Below, one piece after another: positions 50,161 through 58,288 of a stretch of 61,881 nucleotides of DNA. The position numbers and the translations under genes were made by a program. Numbering within the stretch: the first letter of the stretch is position 1; the number at the start of each line of letters is the position of its first letter. This stretch comes from Dactylosporangium sucinum (GTDB lineage Bacteria; Actinomycetota; Actinomycetes; Mycobacteriales; Micromonosporaceae). The stretch is from the NCBI RefSeq assembly GCF_014647515.1, contig NZ_BMPI01000037.1:16387-78267 (forward strand). The letters are read 5' to 3'. The notes beneath the pieces are model-generated. The model saw only the letters and a list, made by a program, of their open reading frames with translations, ran no database searches and was not told the origin of the DNA.

Positions 50161-51624
50161 ATGCCCAGACAGCGTCGGCTCCGCCGACATGTGCTGCTCG
50201 CCGCCCTCGGCGTCGCGGTGCCCGCCACCGTCGCCGTGGTCGCGGTGGTGATGCCGGCCGCCGAGGCCGCCACCGCGCCGGTCGCCGGCGGCGTCTACAC
50301 GATCGTGCCGGGCGCCAGCGGCAAGTGCGTCGAGGTCGCCGGCGGATCCGCCGACAACGGCGCCCTGCTGCAGCAGGCGGCGTGTGCTGCCGGCTCGACG
50401 AAGCAACAATGGAAGGTCGCCGGCTCCTCGCCGTACAACTTGGTGAATGCGGGGAGTTCGCGCTGTGTCGATGTCCCCAACGGCGCCGCGACCTCCGGCC
50501 TCCAGCTGCAGCAGTGGGGCTGCGGCGACGGGACGAAGACCAACCAGCTGTGGACCTTCACGGCGTCGTCCGCCGCGGCCGGGAAGTACCTGATCAAGAA
50601 CGTCGCCACCGGGCTGTGCGTGAGCGACAAGGACGGCTCCACGGCCGGCAACAACCCGATCGTCCAGGAGACCTGCGCCGACGTCGCCCGCATGCAGTTC
50701 GCGTTCAACCAGGTCGGCGGCACCACTCCGACGACGCCGACGACCACGAACGGCGCCACGCCGACCGTCGCCGCCGACGGCTCGGGCACGTACCGCACGG
50801 TGCAGGCGGCGATCGACGCGGTACCGGCGAATAACCCGGCCCGCCGGGTCATCACCATCAAGGCGGGCACGTACCGCGAGATCGTCACGATCCCGTCGAA
50901 CAAGCCGTTCATCACGCTGCAGGGCCTCGGCTCCGGGCCGTCGAACGTCGTCATCGTCAACAACCACAGCTCGGCCGGCGGCTACGGCACGTCGGGCAGC
51001 GCGACGGTGTTCGTCAACGGCCACGACTTCGTCGCGATGAACCTCACGATGTCCAACGACTACGGCGAGGGCAGCCAGGCCGTGGCCGCGAACCTCAACG
51101 CCGACCGGTCGGTCTTCGACGGCGTGCGGTTCCTCGGCAACCAGGACACCCTGCTGGTGAACAACTACCGCGCGTACGTCGTGAACTCCTACGTCGAGGG
51201 CACCGTCGACTTCATCTTCGGCGGCGCGACCGTCGTGTTCCGGTCGAGCACGATCTATGAGAAGCGATCGACCGGCGGCCCGATCACCGCGGCCAACACC
51301 GACGCGAGCAAGACCTACGGGATCCTCTTCTACCAGTGCACGATCACCGGTGCCGCGAACAATGTCACCACGCTCGGCCGGCCGTGGGGTCCCGCCGCCC
51401 AGGTGCTGTACCGCGAGTCGAGCCTCTCGGCGACGATCCGCACCTCGCAGCCGTGGACCGACATGTCGTCGAACTCGTGGAAGAACGCGCGCTTCCTGGA
51501 GTACCGCAACACCGGCGCCGGCGCCGGGACCAACAGCAACCGGCCGCAGCTCAGCGACGCGCAGGCCGCCAGCTACACCCCGCAGAAGTACCTGGCCGGC
51601 TCCGACGGCTGGAACCCGTTCTAA
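50161..51624 (+). CDS. secreted pectinesterase (CE8) with ricin-B lectin domain
   Basis: ATG 50161 gives 487 residues: signal peptide to about 37, a ricin-type beta-trefoil lectin (about 40-190, with QQWKV and QLWTF repeats of the QxW type), a Thr-rich linker, and a CE8 beta-helix. CE8 motifs are present: GNQDTL, YVEGTVDFIFGG with the catalytic aspartates, and LGRPWG. The enzyme removes methyl esters from pectin, preparing it for lyases. The lectin domain is nearly identical to that of the next gene, 16 bases downstream, so they form an operon divergent from the sigma-sensor fusion. Confidence 0.94.
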   Translation: MPRQRRLRRHVLLAALGVAVPATVAVVAVVMPAAEAATAPVAGGVYTIVPGASGKCVEVAGGSADNGALLQQAACAAGSTKQQWKVAGSSPYNLVNAGSSRCVDVPNGAATSGLQLQQWGCGDGTKTNQLWTFTASSAAAGKYLIKNVATGLCVSDKDGSTAGNNPIVQETCADVARMQFAFNQVGGTTPTTPTTTNGATPTVAADGSGTYRTVQAAIDAVPANNPARRVITIKAGTYREIVTIPSNKPFITLQGLGSGPSNVVIVNNHSSAGGYGTSGSATVFVNGHDFVAMNLTMSNDYGEGSQAVAANLNADRSVFDGVRFLGNQDTLLVNNYRAYVVNSYVEGTVDFIFGGATVVFRSSTIYEKRSTGGPITAANTDASKTYGILFYQCTITGAANNVTTLGRPWGPAAQVLYRESSLSATIRTSQPWTDMSSNSWKNARFLEYRNTGAGAGTNSNRPQLSDAQAASYTPQKYLAGSDGWNPF

Positions 51625-51640
51625 CCCTATGGGAGTTTCC

Positions 51641-53104
51641 ATGCGTGTGCAGAGAGTGCTCCTCGCCGCCGCGGTGGCGGTGCCCGCCGGCGCGGTCGCG
51701 CTGGTGATGCTGCCCTCCGCCGAGGCGGCCACCACGCCGGTCGCCGGCGGCGTGTACACGGTCGTGCCGGGTGCCAGCGGCAAGTGCGTCGAGGTGGCCG
51801 GCGGGTCGGCCGACAACGGCGCCCTGCTGCAGCAGGCGGCGTGTGCTGCCGGCTCGACGAAGCAGCAATGGAAGGTCGCCGGCTCCTCGCAGTACAACTT
51901 GGTGAATGTCGGCAGCACGAGGTGCGTCGACGTCCCCAACAGCGCCACGACCTCCGGGCTGCAGCTGCAGCAGTGGGGGTGCGGTGACGGGACGAAGACC
52001 AACCAGCTGTGGACCTTCACGGCGTCGTCCGCGGCCGCCGGGAAGTACCTCATCAAGAACGCCGCCACCGGGCTGTGCGTGAGCGACAAGGACGGCTCGA
52101 CCGCGGGCGGCAACCCGATCGTGCAGGAGCCCTGCGCCGACGTGGCGCGGATGCAGTTCGCGTTCAACCTGGCCGGCACGGCGCCGACGACCGGCACGAC
52201 GACCGGCTCCGGGCGGACCTGGTCGGACACCGCCGACGGCTTCGCCGCCGGGACCACCGGCGGCGCCGGCGGCACGACCGTCACCGTGTCGACCTTCGCC
52301 GATCTCAAGCGATACGCGGCGATGAGCGGCAAGTACGTCATCCGGGTCAATGCCACCGTGACCGTCACCCCCTACGGCTACGAGATCCCGGTGACGTCCG
52401 ACAAGACCATCATCGGCGTCGGCAAGACCGGCCGGATCTTCAACGGCGGGTTCAACCTCGCCGCCGGTACCCGCAACGTCATCATCCGCAACCTCACCAT
52501 CGGCGACACGCTCGTCGCCTCCGACGACCCGGACGACAAGGACTTCGACTACGACGGCATCCAGCTGGACACCGCCGAGCACGTCTGGATCGACCACAAC
52601 ACGATCAGCCGCACCAACGACGGGCTCATCGACAGCCGCAAGGACACCACGAACCTGACGGTGTCGTGGAACAACCTCGGCTCCACGAACAAGGCGTTCG
52701 GCATCGGCTGGACCGACAACGTGACGGCGCGCATGACGATCCACCACAACTGGATCCACGACACGAACCAGCGCAACCCGAGCACGGACAACGTCGCCTA
52801 CGCGCACCTGTACAACAACTACCTGCAGAACATCGCCTCGTACGGCAACCTGTCGCGGGGCGCCACGAAGATGGTGCTGGAGAACAGCTACTTCGAGAAG
52901 GTCGCGAACCCGTACTACAACGACACGTCCGCGGCGCAGCTGCGCCAGAGCGGCAGCATCGTCGTGAACTGCACGGGCAAGCAGCAGACCAACGGCTCGG
53001 CGTTCAACCCGTCGAGCTTCTACTCCTACACGCTCGACGCGGCGGCGGACGTGCCGTCGCTGCTGCGCACGTACTCCGGGCCGCAGTCGAACATCGGTCA
53101 GTAG
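51641..53104 (+). CDS. secreted pectate lyase (PL1) with ricin-B lectin domain
   Basis: ATG 51641 after GGGAG gives 487 residues (ATG 51629 is possible): signal to about 29, ricin-type lectin (30-185), short linker, and a PL1 beta-helix. PL1 hallmarks are DYDGIQLDTAEHVWIDHNTI, NDGLIDSRKDTTNLTVSWN and IHHNWIHDTNQRNP, covering calcium-binding aspartates and the catalytic Arg. It cleaves de-esterified homogalacturonan by beta-elimination, completing the pectinesterase step. No terminator stem is obvious after the stop. Confidence 0.94.
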   Translation: MRVQRVLLAAAVAVPAGAVALVMLPSAEAATTPVAGGVYTVVPGASGKCVEVAGGSADNGALLQQAACAAGSTKQQWKVAGSSQYNLVNVGSTRCVDVPNSATTSGLQLQQWGCGDGTKTNQLWTFTASSAAAGKYLIKNAATGLCVSDKDGSTAGGNPIVQEPCADVARMQFAFNLAGTAPTTGTTTGSGRTWSDTADGFAAGTTGGAGGTTVTVSTFADLKRYAAMSGKYVIRVNATVTVTPYGYEIPVTSDKTIIGVGKTGRIFNGGFNLAAGTRNVIIRNLTIGDTLVASDDPDDKDFDYDGIQLDTAEHVWIDHNTISRTNDGLIDSRKDTTNLTVSWNNLGSTNKAFGIGWTDNVTARMTIHHNWIHDTNQRNPSTDNVAYAHLYNNYLQNIASYGNLSRGATKMVLENSYFEKVANPYYNDTSAAQLRQSGSIVVNCTGKQQTNGSAFNPSSFYSYTLDAAADVPSLLRTYSGPQSNIGQ

Positions 53105-53179
53105 CCGTCGTGCCGGTCCGCGGGTATTTTCCTGCGAGACCGGCCCTCCTATCAGCAACCAGGGGGAGGGATGGTCTGC

Positions 53180-53854
53180 ATGACACAGCAGGAGTCAGCG
53201 AAGCGGATCGGCCGGCGGGGGATGCTCACCGGCCTCGGCGCGGCGGCGGTCGGCGCGAGCGTGCTCGCGGCCGGCCCGGCCGGGGCCGCACCGGGTGACC
53301 CGGTCGTCCAGGGCGCCGACAACGACGCCGGCGCCGCCGGCACGATCCTGCGCTCGACCGCGGCCGGCGCGACCTTCGAGGTGCGCAACGCGGTCGGCGT
53401 GGGCGGCGCGGTCGGCGTCAAGGCGTCGGCCGACGTGGGCGTCGACGCGTCCGGCTTCGACGCCGGTGTGGTCGGCTTCAGCTCGAACGGCAACGGCCTC
53501 GTCGGCCGCAGCGACCTCGGCTACGGCGTGGTGGGCGCGGCGTCGGACCTCGGCGGCATCGGCGTGGTCGCGTCGGCGCCGGACGAGTTCAGCAAGACCG
53601 CGCTCGACGTGCGCGGCCAGGTCCGCTTCGCCCGCAGCGGCGTCGTCACCGTGCCCGCCGGGGCGACGAGCGCGACGGTGACCGGCCTGCAGGTGTACGC
53701 CTCGACGCACGCCCTCGCCGTCGCCCAGCGCAGCACGGCGGTCTGGGTGAAGGCGGCGGTCCCGGTCCAGGCGAGCGGCCAGCTGCGCGTGTACCTCAAC
53801 GCGGCCGCCCCGGCCGGCGGGGTGCCCGTGGCCTGGTGGCTGCTGGAGGTCTGA
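53180..53854 (+). CDS. Tat-exported Gly-rich beta protein of unknown function
   Basis: ATG 53180 is placed about ten bases after GGGAGG; ATG 53171 directly touches it and is less likely. The 224-residue product begins with a twin-arginine signal (RIGRRGMLTGLGAAAVGASV). The mature part has short Gly/Val repeats (GVVGFSSNGNGLVGRSDLGY, GVVGAASDLGGIGVVA) as in tail-spike or beta-helix proteins, then a beta-sandwich-like end (VYASTHALAVAQRSTAVWVK). A surface or appendage role is possible. Confidence 0.7.
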   Translation: MTQQESAKRIGRRGMLTGLGAAAVGASVLAAGPAGAAPGDPVVQGADNDAGAAGTILRSTAAGATFEVRNAVGVGGAVGVKASADVGVDASGFDAGVVGFSSNGNGLVGRSDLGYGVVGAASDLGGIGVVASAPDEFSKTALDVRGQVRFARSGVVTVPAGATSATVTGLQVYASTHALAVAQRSTAVWVKAAVPVQASGQLRVYLNAAAPAGGVPVAWWLLEV

Positions 53855-53863
53855 ACGCACGTG

Positions 53864-53896
53864 CGGGGCCCGGCAGCCGCCGGCTACCGGGCCCCG
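53864..53896. terminator. bidirectional stem-loop terminator
   Basis: CGGGGCCCGG (53864-53873) pairs with 53887-53896, with a further four-base inner stem (AGCC/GGCT). It lies nine bases after the Tat protein stop and just before the stop of the convergent small gene. Confidence 0.75.
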
Positions 53897-53898
53897 TC

Positions 53899-54087
53899 CT
53901 ACCAGGCGAAGCGGCGCTTCTTGCGCCCCGTCAGCTTCTCGGCGAGCGTCGTGCCCCGCCGCAGCAACCGCGACGCCCGCGTCGAACCGCGCCGGGCCTC
54001 GATCCGGTCGCTGACCTTCTTCGCTCCGGCCACCGCGAGGGGCACCGCAATGGCGGCGATCGCCCACCGCCCGAATGCTCTGCGCAT
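53899..54087 (-). CDS. small basic membrane protein
   Basis: ATG 54085-54087 has an excellent GAGGAGG site and gives 62 residues: one span (WAIAAIAVPLAVAGA) then a strongly basic helix (VSDRIEARRGSTRASRLLRR, ending LTGRKKRRFAW). The C-terminal charge suggests contact with nucleic acid or phospholipid head groups. No family is known to me. Confidence 0.65.
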   Translation of the reverse strand: MRRAFGRWAIAAIAVPLAVAGAKKVSDRIEARRGSTRASRLLRRGTTLAEKLTGRKKRRFAW

Positions 54088-54137
54088 CGTCAACCTCCTC
54101 GGTCCTCCACGGAGGGGTACCCAATTTGGCGCGGCGC

Positions 54138-54296
54138 TCACCTCGTCAGGTGCCGGCCACCCGCCACCGACAGCGTCTCGGCATTGATGTGGCCGTTCGC
54201 GGCCGAGCCGAGGTACGTCACCGCCGAGGCCACGTCCTGCGGCGTGCAGATGCGGCCGGTCGGCGCCGGCCGCATCGGGCGCCGCGGCTCAGTCAC
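54138..54296 (-). pseudogene. C-terminal remnant of a short-chain dehydrogenase
   Basis: A 52-codon frame starting at GTG 54294-54296 contains GRICTPQDVASAVTYLGSAA and NGHINAETLSVAGG, the typical last 40 residues of SDR oxidoreductases. The Rossmann fold and the catalytic Tyr-Lys are missing. The frame overlaps the end of the broken quinone oxidoreductase gene. Confidence 0.7.
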
Positions 54297-55276
54297 CCGG
54301 GGTGATCACGACGCGGCGGCCGTGCAGGTCGCCGCGTTCGAGCATGGCGTGGGCCTCGGCGGTCGCGGACAGCGGCAGGACGACGGTGGCCCGGGGGCGC
54401 AGCTTGCCGGCGGCGAGCAGGCGGTTGGTCGCCGCCGCGGCCTCGGCCAGCTCCGTCGTGGTGGCGTGCGAGATGACGAAGCCGGTGACCGTGCGGTCGT
54501 GCATGTACAGGGCGGCCGCCGGCAGCACCGGGCGGGACGCCGCGCCCGCCAGGACCACCACGCGGCCGCGGAGCGCGAGCAGGTCCAGTGCCGCCGCCAG
54601 GTCGTTGTGGCCGGACGTGTCGAGGTACAGGGTACAGGGCCGCGCCGTCCGGGGATGCCGCCGCCAGGCGTTCGGCGCGGTCCGGGGCGCGGTAGTCGAC
54701 CACCTCGGCCGCGCCGAGGGCCGTGCAGTACGCCGCGTCGGCGGCCGACGCCGTCGCCACGACCCGCGCGCCGGCGTCGGCGGCGAAGGCGACGAGCGCC
54801 GCGCCGACGTGCCCGGCGGCCCCCTCGACGATCACGGTGTCGCCGGCGCGCAGCCTCCCGTGCGTGAACAGCGCCAGGTGGGCGGCGCCGGCCGGGTGCA
54901 CCGCCGCGACCAGCGTGCGGGGCGGGACGCCGGGCGGTACGCGGTACAGCCGCTCCATCGGCACCACGGCCCGCTCCGCGGCGGCGCCCTGCCGGCCCGC
55001 GTGGCCGAGGCTGTTGCACCACACGACGTCGCCGGGCGCGAACCCGGCCGCCCCCGGCCCGGCCGCCAGCACCGTGCCGACCAGGTCGCGGCCCACGACG
55101 AACGGCATCGGCAGCGGCGTGCGGAAGAGCCCCGAGCGCACGAACGTGTCGACCGGGTTCACGGTCGTCGCCGTCACCTCGACCAGCACGTCGGTGGGGC
55201 CGGGGACGGGGTCCGGCAGCGGGCCGCACCGGATCTCCTCCGGCGGGCCGAGCCGTTCGACGTAGGCGGCACGCAT
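54289..55276 (-). pseudogene. NADPH:quinone oxidoreductase-like MDR gene broken by a 7-bp duplication
   Basis: The gene begins at ATG 55274-55276 with MRAAYVERLGPPEEI and shows MDR features (VEVTATTVNPVDTFVRSGLF, VIVEGAAGHVGAALVAFAAD, VVDYRAPD). At 54624-54637 the 7-mer GGTACAG occurs twice in tandem (plus strand), shifting the frame after GAALY. Removing one copy joins it to LDTSGHNDLAAALDLLALRG and the C-terminal frame ending GRRVVITPGD, giving an intact 326-residue protein. It is therefore a recently inactivated gene, a slippage switch or a sequencing error. It lacks catalytic zinc ligands, as quinone oxidoreductases do. Confidence 0.85.
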
Positions 55277-55326
55277 GCCCCGGATCCTGCCCACATCCGC
55301 CCCGTTCTCACCCCTGAACTGCATCG

Positions 55327-55431
55327 ATGGAGACGGTGACGTCGCGGGACGGGACGGCACTCTCGCTCTCGCGGGCGGGCTCGGGCCCGGTGGTGGTCCT
55401 GGTCGGCGGCGGGATCGGGCAACGGTGCCTC
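55327..55431 (+). pseudogene. N-terminal remnant of an alpha/beta hydrolase
   Basis: ATG 55327 begins METVTSRDGTALSLSRAGSG followed by PVVVLVGGGIGQR, the first two strands of a common small alpha/beta hydrolase family. Similarity ends about 35 codons in, just before the pentapeptide-repeat gene start, and no nucleophile elbow follows. Confidence 0.65.
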
Positions 55432-55447
55432 GAAGTAGGCTGTCGCG

Positions 55448-56695
55448 GTGGATCTCGTGACCCTGATCGAACAGGCCGATGCCGACCCGGCGCGGCGCCA
55501 GCCGGTCGCGGATGCCGTCTGCGCGGTCGGGCCCGAGGCGCTGCGGCTGCTGACCGACCGCCTGCGGGCCGGCTGGGACGGCATCAGCGTCGATCTCGCG
55601 GGCAAGACGCTCGTCGACGCCGACTTCAGCGGCTGCCGCCTCGCGGGCGCGACGTTCGCCGACACGCGGTTGCACGGCACGACCCGCTTCGACGGCGCGA
55701 CGTTCGACGAGACGGTCACGTTCCAGCGGGCCCTGTTCACCGGCGACGCCACGTTCGCCGGCGCGCGGTTCGCCGCAGACGCGGCATTCGGCCGGACCCG
55801 CTTCCGCGGCCGCGCCGACTTCACCGGAGCGCGGTTCGGCGGCATGGCGTGGTTCGGCCGGGGCGCCGAGACGTGGTGGGACGACGACGAGGCGTGGGAC
55901 ACGGTCGAGGAGCTCGACCCGGCGCCGTGGGACGAGCCGAACGAGGCCGACCCGGACTGGCCGGTGGCCGTGCTCGTGGAGGACTACCAGGACTGGGAGG
56001 AGGGCGGCGACGGCGCCCGCTTCACCGGCGACGTGACGTTCCGCGACGCGGCGTTCGCCGGCCCGGCCTGGTTCTACAACGCGCGCTTCGGCGCCGCCGC
56101 CACCTTCGCCGGCGCCCGCTTCGCCGGCCGGTTCCACCTCGACCACCCCACCGCCGACCTCACGGGCGCGCACTGGACCGGCAACGTCGAGGACGGCGAG
56201 TCCGGCTGGCCGCTGGGCTGGACGGTCCCGCCGTCCGGCGGCGATGTGGTTCCGGATGCGGGTGTACCGTCGTTCGCCGGCCCGTCGGGTCTGGCGGCGC
56301 TGTCGCAGCTCGGCGACGACCGCCCCGACCTGCGCCAGCGGATCGTGACGACCCTGTGCGCCCTCCTGCGCGTCCCGGTCGTGTCCGACGTGCGGGACGA
56401 CGCACCCCGGCGGGAGACGCAGCGCGTCCTCGCCGACCGCCTCCGCCACTGGCCGGGCACGTCCGTGTCCCTGAGCGGCGCGGTGCTCGTCGACGCGGAC
56501 TTCAGCGGCTGCGAGGCCGAGTACGCCGAGTTCTGCGGCGCCCAGTTCCACGGCACGACCCGCTTCGCGGGAGCGGCCTTCAAGCGGGCCTCGTTCTCGC
56601 TGGACGGCCCACTCGGCCACGCGACGTTCCACGGCGCCGCCGTGTTCGGCACGGCGCCGCCGGAGCACGCCGTCTTCCTGGGCACGGTCAGCTGA
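55448..56695 (+). CDS. pentapeptide-repeat protein
   Basis: GTG 55448 gives 415 residues. Most of the protein is built of A(D/N)Lxx-type five-residue repeats with Phe at the central position (ADFSGCRLAGATFADTRLHG, ATFAGARFAADAAFGRTRFR). They form a right-handed quadrilateral beta-helix, interrupted by an acidic Trp-rich insert (WWDDDEAWDTVEELDPAPWD). Repeats resume in the last 90 residues. It carries no signal peptide. Possible roles include protein scaffold or gyrase protection; I cannot choose. Confidence 0.88.
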   Translation: MDLVTLIEQADADPARRQPVADAVCAVGPEALRLLTDRLRAGWDGISVDLAGKTLVDADFSGCRLAGATFADTRLHGTTRFDGATFDETVTFQRALFTGDATFAGARFAADAAFGRTRFRGRADFTGARFGGMAWFGRGAETWWDDDEAWDTVEELDPAPWDEPNEADPDWPVAVLVEDYQDWEEGGDGARFTGDVTFRDAAFAGPAWFYNARFGAAATFAGARFAGRFHLDHPTADLTGAHWTGNVEDGESGWPLGWTVPPSGGDVVPDAGVPSFAGPSGLAALSQLGDDRPDLRQRIVTTLCALLRVPVVSDVRDDAPRRETQRVLADRLRHWPGTSVSLSGAVLVDADFSGCEAEYAEFCGAQFHGTTRFAGAAFKRASFSLDGPLGHATFHGAAVFGTAPPEHAVFLGTVS

Positions 56696-56764
56696 GCGGG
56701 GGCGTGCCGCCGTCCCCGCGACGCTGCCGGGCGGCGCAAAGCGGTGGCGGGAGAACGCGGCGGG

Positions 56765-57640
56765 GTGGTGTCATCGGGCGTGCTTGACGTCGTGTTCGAC
56801 ATGGAGACCGGGGACCCCGACGACTTCCTGACCCTGCTGCTGCTCGCCGGGCATCCCCGCGTGCGCCTGAAGGGTGTCACCGTCGTGCCCGGGAGTGCCG
56901 CGCAGGTCGGGGTCGTGCGGCACGGGCTGCGGGCGCTGGGGCGGGACGACGTGCGGGTCGGGGCCGGGAACCTCGACCACGCCAAGGATGTCGTGTCGCT
57001 GTGGCACTACCGGGCGCTCGGGGACGTCGCGCCCTCGCGCGACGCCGAGGATGCCGCCGCGCTGCTCGGCGAACTCTGCGACGAGGACACGACGCTCGTC
57101 TCCGGCGGGCCACTCACGAACGTCAAACGCGCCATCGCGAGCACCAACCTCACGATCGGCAGGCTCGTCGTCCAGGGCGGGTTCGCCGGGGAGGGCGTCG
57201 TGCCCGCCGGCCGGCAGCTCGACAAGTTCCGCGGGCGGACGACCTGCCCCAGCTTCAACCTCAACGGCGACCCGACGGCGGTGTTCGCGATGCTCGCGCA
57301 CGACGGCGTCAAGCACCGCCGGTTCGTGTCGAAGAACGTCTGTCACGGGGTCGTGTACGACGCGGCCATGCACGCGCGGTTCGCCGAGCACGCCCGCCGC
57401 GACTCCACCCGGACGATCCACAAGCTCATGGAGCTGTACCTCCGGGGGCGCCCCGAGGGGAAGATGTTCCACGATCCGCTCGCGGCCTGCTGCGCGATCG
57501 ATCCCGGCATCGGCACCTGGGCCGAGGTCGAGCTCTACCGTGAGCACGGCGAGTGGGGCTCCCGGCCGCGGCCCGGCTCCGGCACCTGGATCATCACCGG
57601 CTACGACCACGAGCGGTTCGTGGCGACCCTGCTCGAATGA
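56765..57640 (+). CDS. nucleoside hydrolase (IUNH family)
   Basis: GTG 56765 follows GGGAGA at about ten bases, giving 291 residues; a longer frame from GTG 56744 exists. The calcium-binding motif occurs as DMETGDPDD (residues 12-20), with LVSGGPLTNVKRAIA, LNGDPTAVF and a late MFHDPLAACCAID as in the family. It cleaves the N-glycosidic bond of nucleosides or related ribosides. The opening DMETG differs from the usual DTDPG, so the substrate may be atypical. Confidence 0.85.
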   Translation: MVSSGVLDVVFDMETGDPDDFLTLLLLAGHPRVRLKGVTVVPGSAAQVGVVRHGLRALGRDDVRVGAGNLDHAKDVVSLWHYRALGDVAPSRDAEDAAALLGELCDEDTTLVSGGPLTNVKRAIASTNLTIGRLVVQGGFAGEGVVPAGRQLDKFRGRTTCPSFNLNGDPTAVFAMLAHDGVKHRRFVSKNVCHGVVYDAAMHARFAEHARRDSTRTIHKLMELYLRGRPEGKMFHDPLAACCAIDPGIGTWAEVELYREHGEWGSRPRPGSGTWIITGYDHERFVATLLE

Positions 57641-57670
57641 CCGCCAGGGAGGCCGGGCGGCGGATCTACC

Positions 57671-58240
57671 TCAGGTGGCGACCGCCCGGCCCACGGTGAG
57701 GGCGGCGAGCAGGGGAGCGTCCAGGGTCACGCGATACGAGGCGTCGGGCTCGGCGCCCACCGCGTCGATGACGGTGCTGAAGAAGCATCTCGCGGCGGCG
57801 GCCAGCGCCACGTCCAGGATCTCGGGGTCGGTCAGGCCGTGGCGGCGCAGCGCGTCGACGTCGTAGGCCGTGATCGCCGTCGGCTCGCCGGCCACCTTCT
57901 CCGCGAAATCCATGATCGCCACGTCGACCGGGTCCAGGCCGGCGTCGTGGTGGTCGAGGAAGACGCGGCGCAGGGTGTCGGCGTCGAAATACTGCTGCAG
58001 CAGCACGCTGCCGTGCGCCAGGGCGCAGTAGCTGGAGCGCAGCCGCCGGGCCGCGGCGAGGGTGGCCAGCTCGTAGCGGCGCAGGTCCATGCCGCGCTTC
58101 ACCGACCGGTTCAGGCCGGCCCAGGCCTCATACACCTCCGGGCGCAGGGCGAAGACGCGGGTGTAGTTCGGCACGGAGCCGGTCCGGTCGATCTCGGCCT
58201 GGTAGAGGGGCGAGTCGTCGGGCGTCTCGAGGTACGACAT
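57671..58240 (-). CDS. AhpD-like carboxymuconolactone decarboxylase family protein
   Basis: This 189-residue all-helical protein has a catalytic-type motif with Cys72 and His76 (SSYCALAHG), as in uncharacterised peroxidase-related members of the AhpD family; the usual second Cys of CxxC is replaced. YELATLAAARRLRSSYCALA and VAIMDFAEKVAGEPTAITAY agree with the family. It may reduce peroxides or act as a gamma-carboxymuconolactone decarboxylase-type enzyme. Confidence 0.85.
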   Translation of the reverse strand: MSYLETPDDSPLYQAEIDRTGSVPNYTRVFALRPEVYEAWAGLNRSVKRGMDLRRYELATLAAARRLRSSYCALAHGSVLLQQYFDADTLRRVFLDHHDAGLDPVDVAIMDFAEKVAGEPTAITAYDVDALRRHGLTDPEILDVALAAAARCFFSTVIDAVGAEPDASYRVTLDAPLLAALTVGRAVAT

Positions 58241-58288
58241 GAACCGAACGGTAGTCCAGCCGTACGACAGAACGATGGGGAGAAGTCC

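Noticed and set aside
54289..55276. Programmed frameshift in the MDR gene
   Set aside because: The change is an exact tandem duplication of seven bases with no slippery heptamer followed by a pseudoknot, so mutation, phase slippage or assembly error is simpler.
55327..56787. Long plus-strand frame continuing from the hydrolase remnant through the pentapeptide gene
   Set aside because: After about 35 codons the translation becomes Arg/Gly-rich and is out of frame with the clear pentapeptide repeats, so only the first part is a gene remnant.
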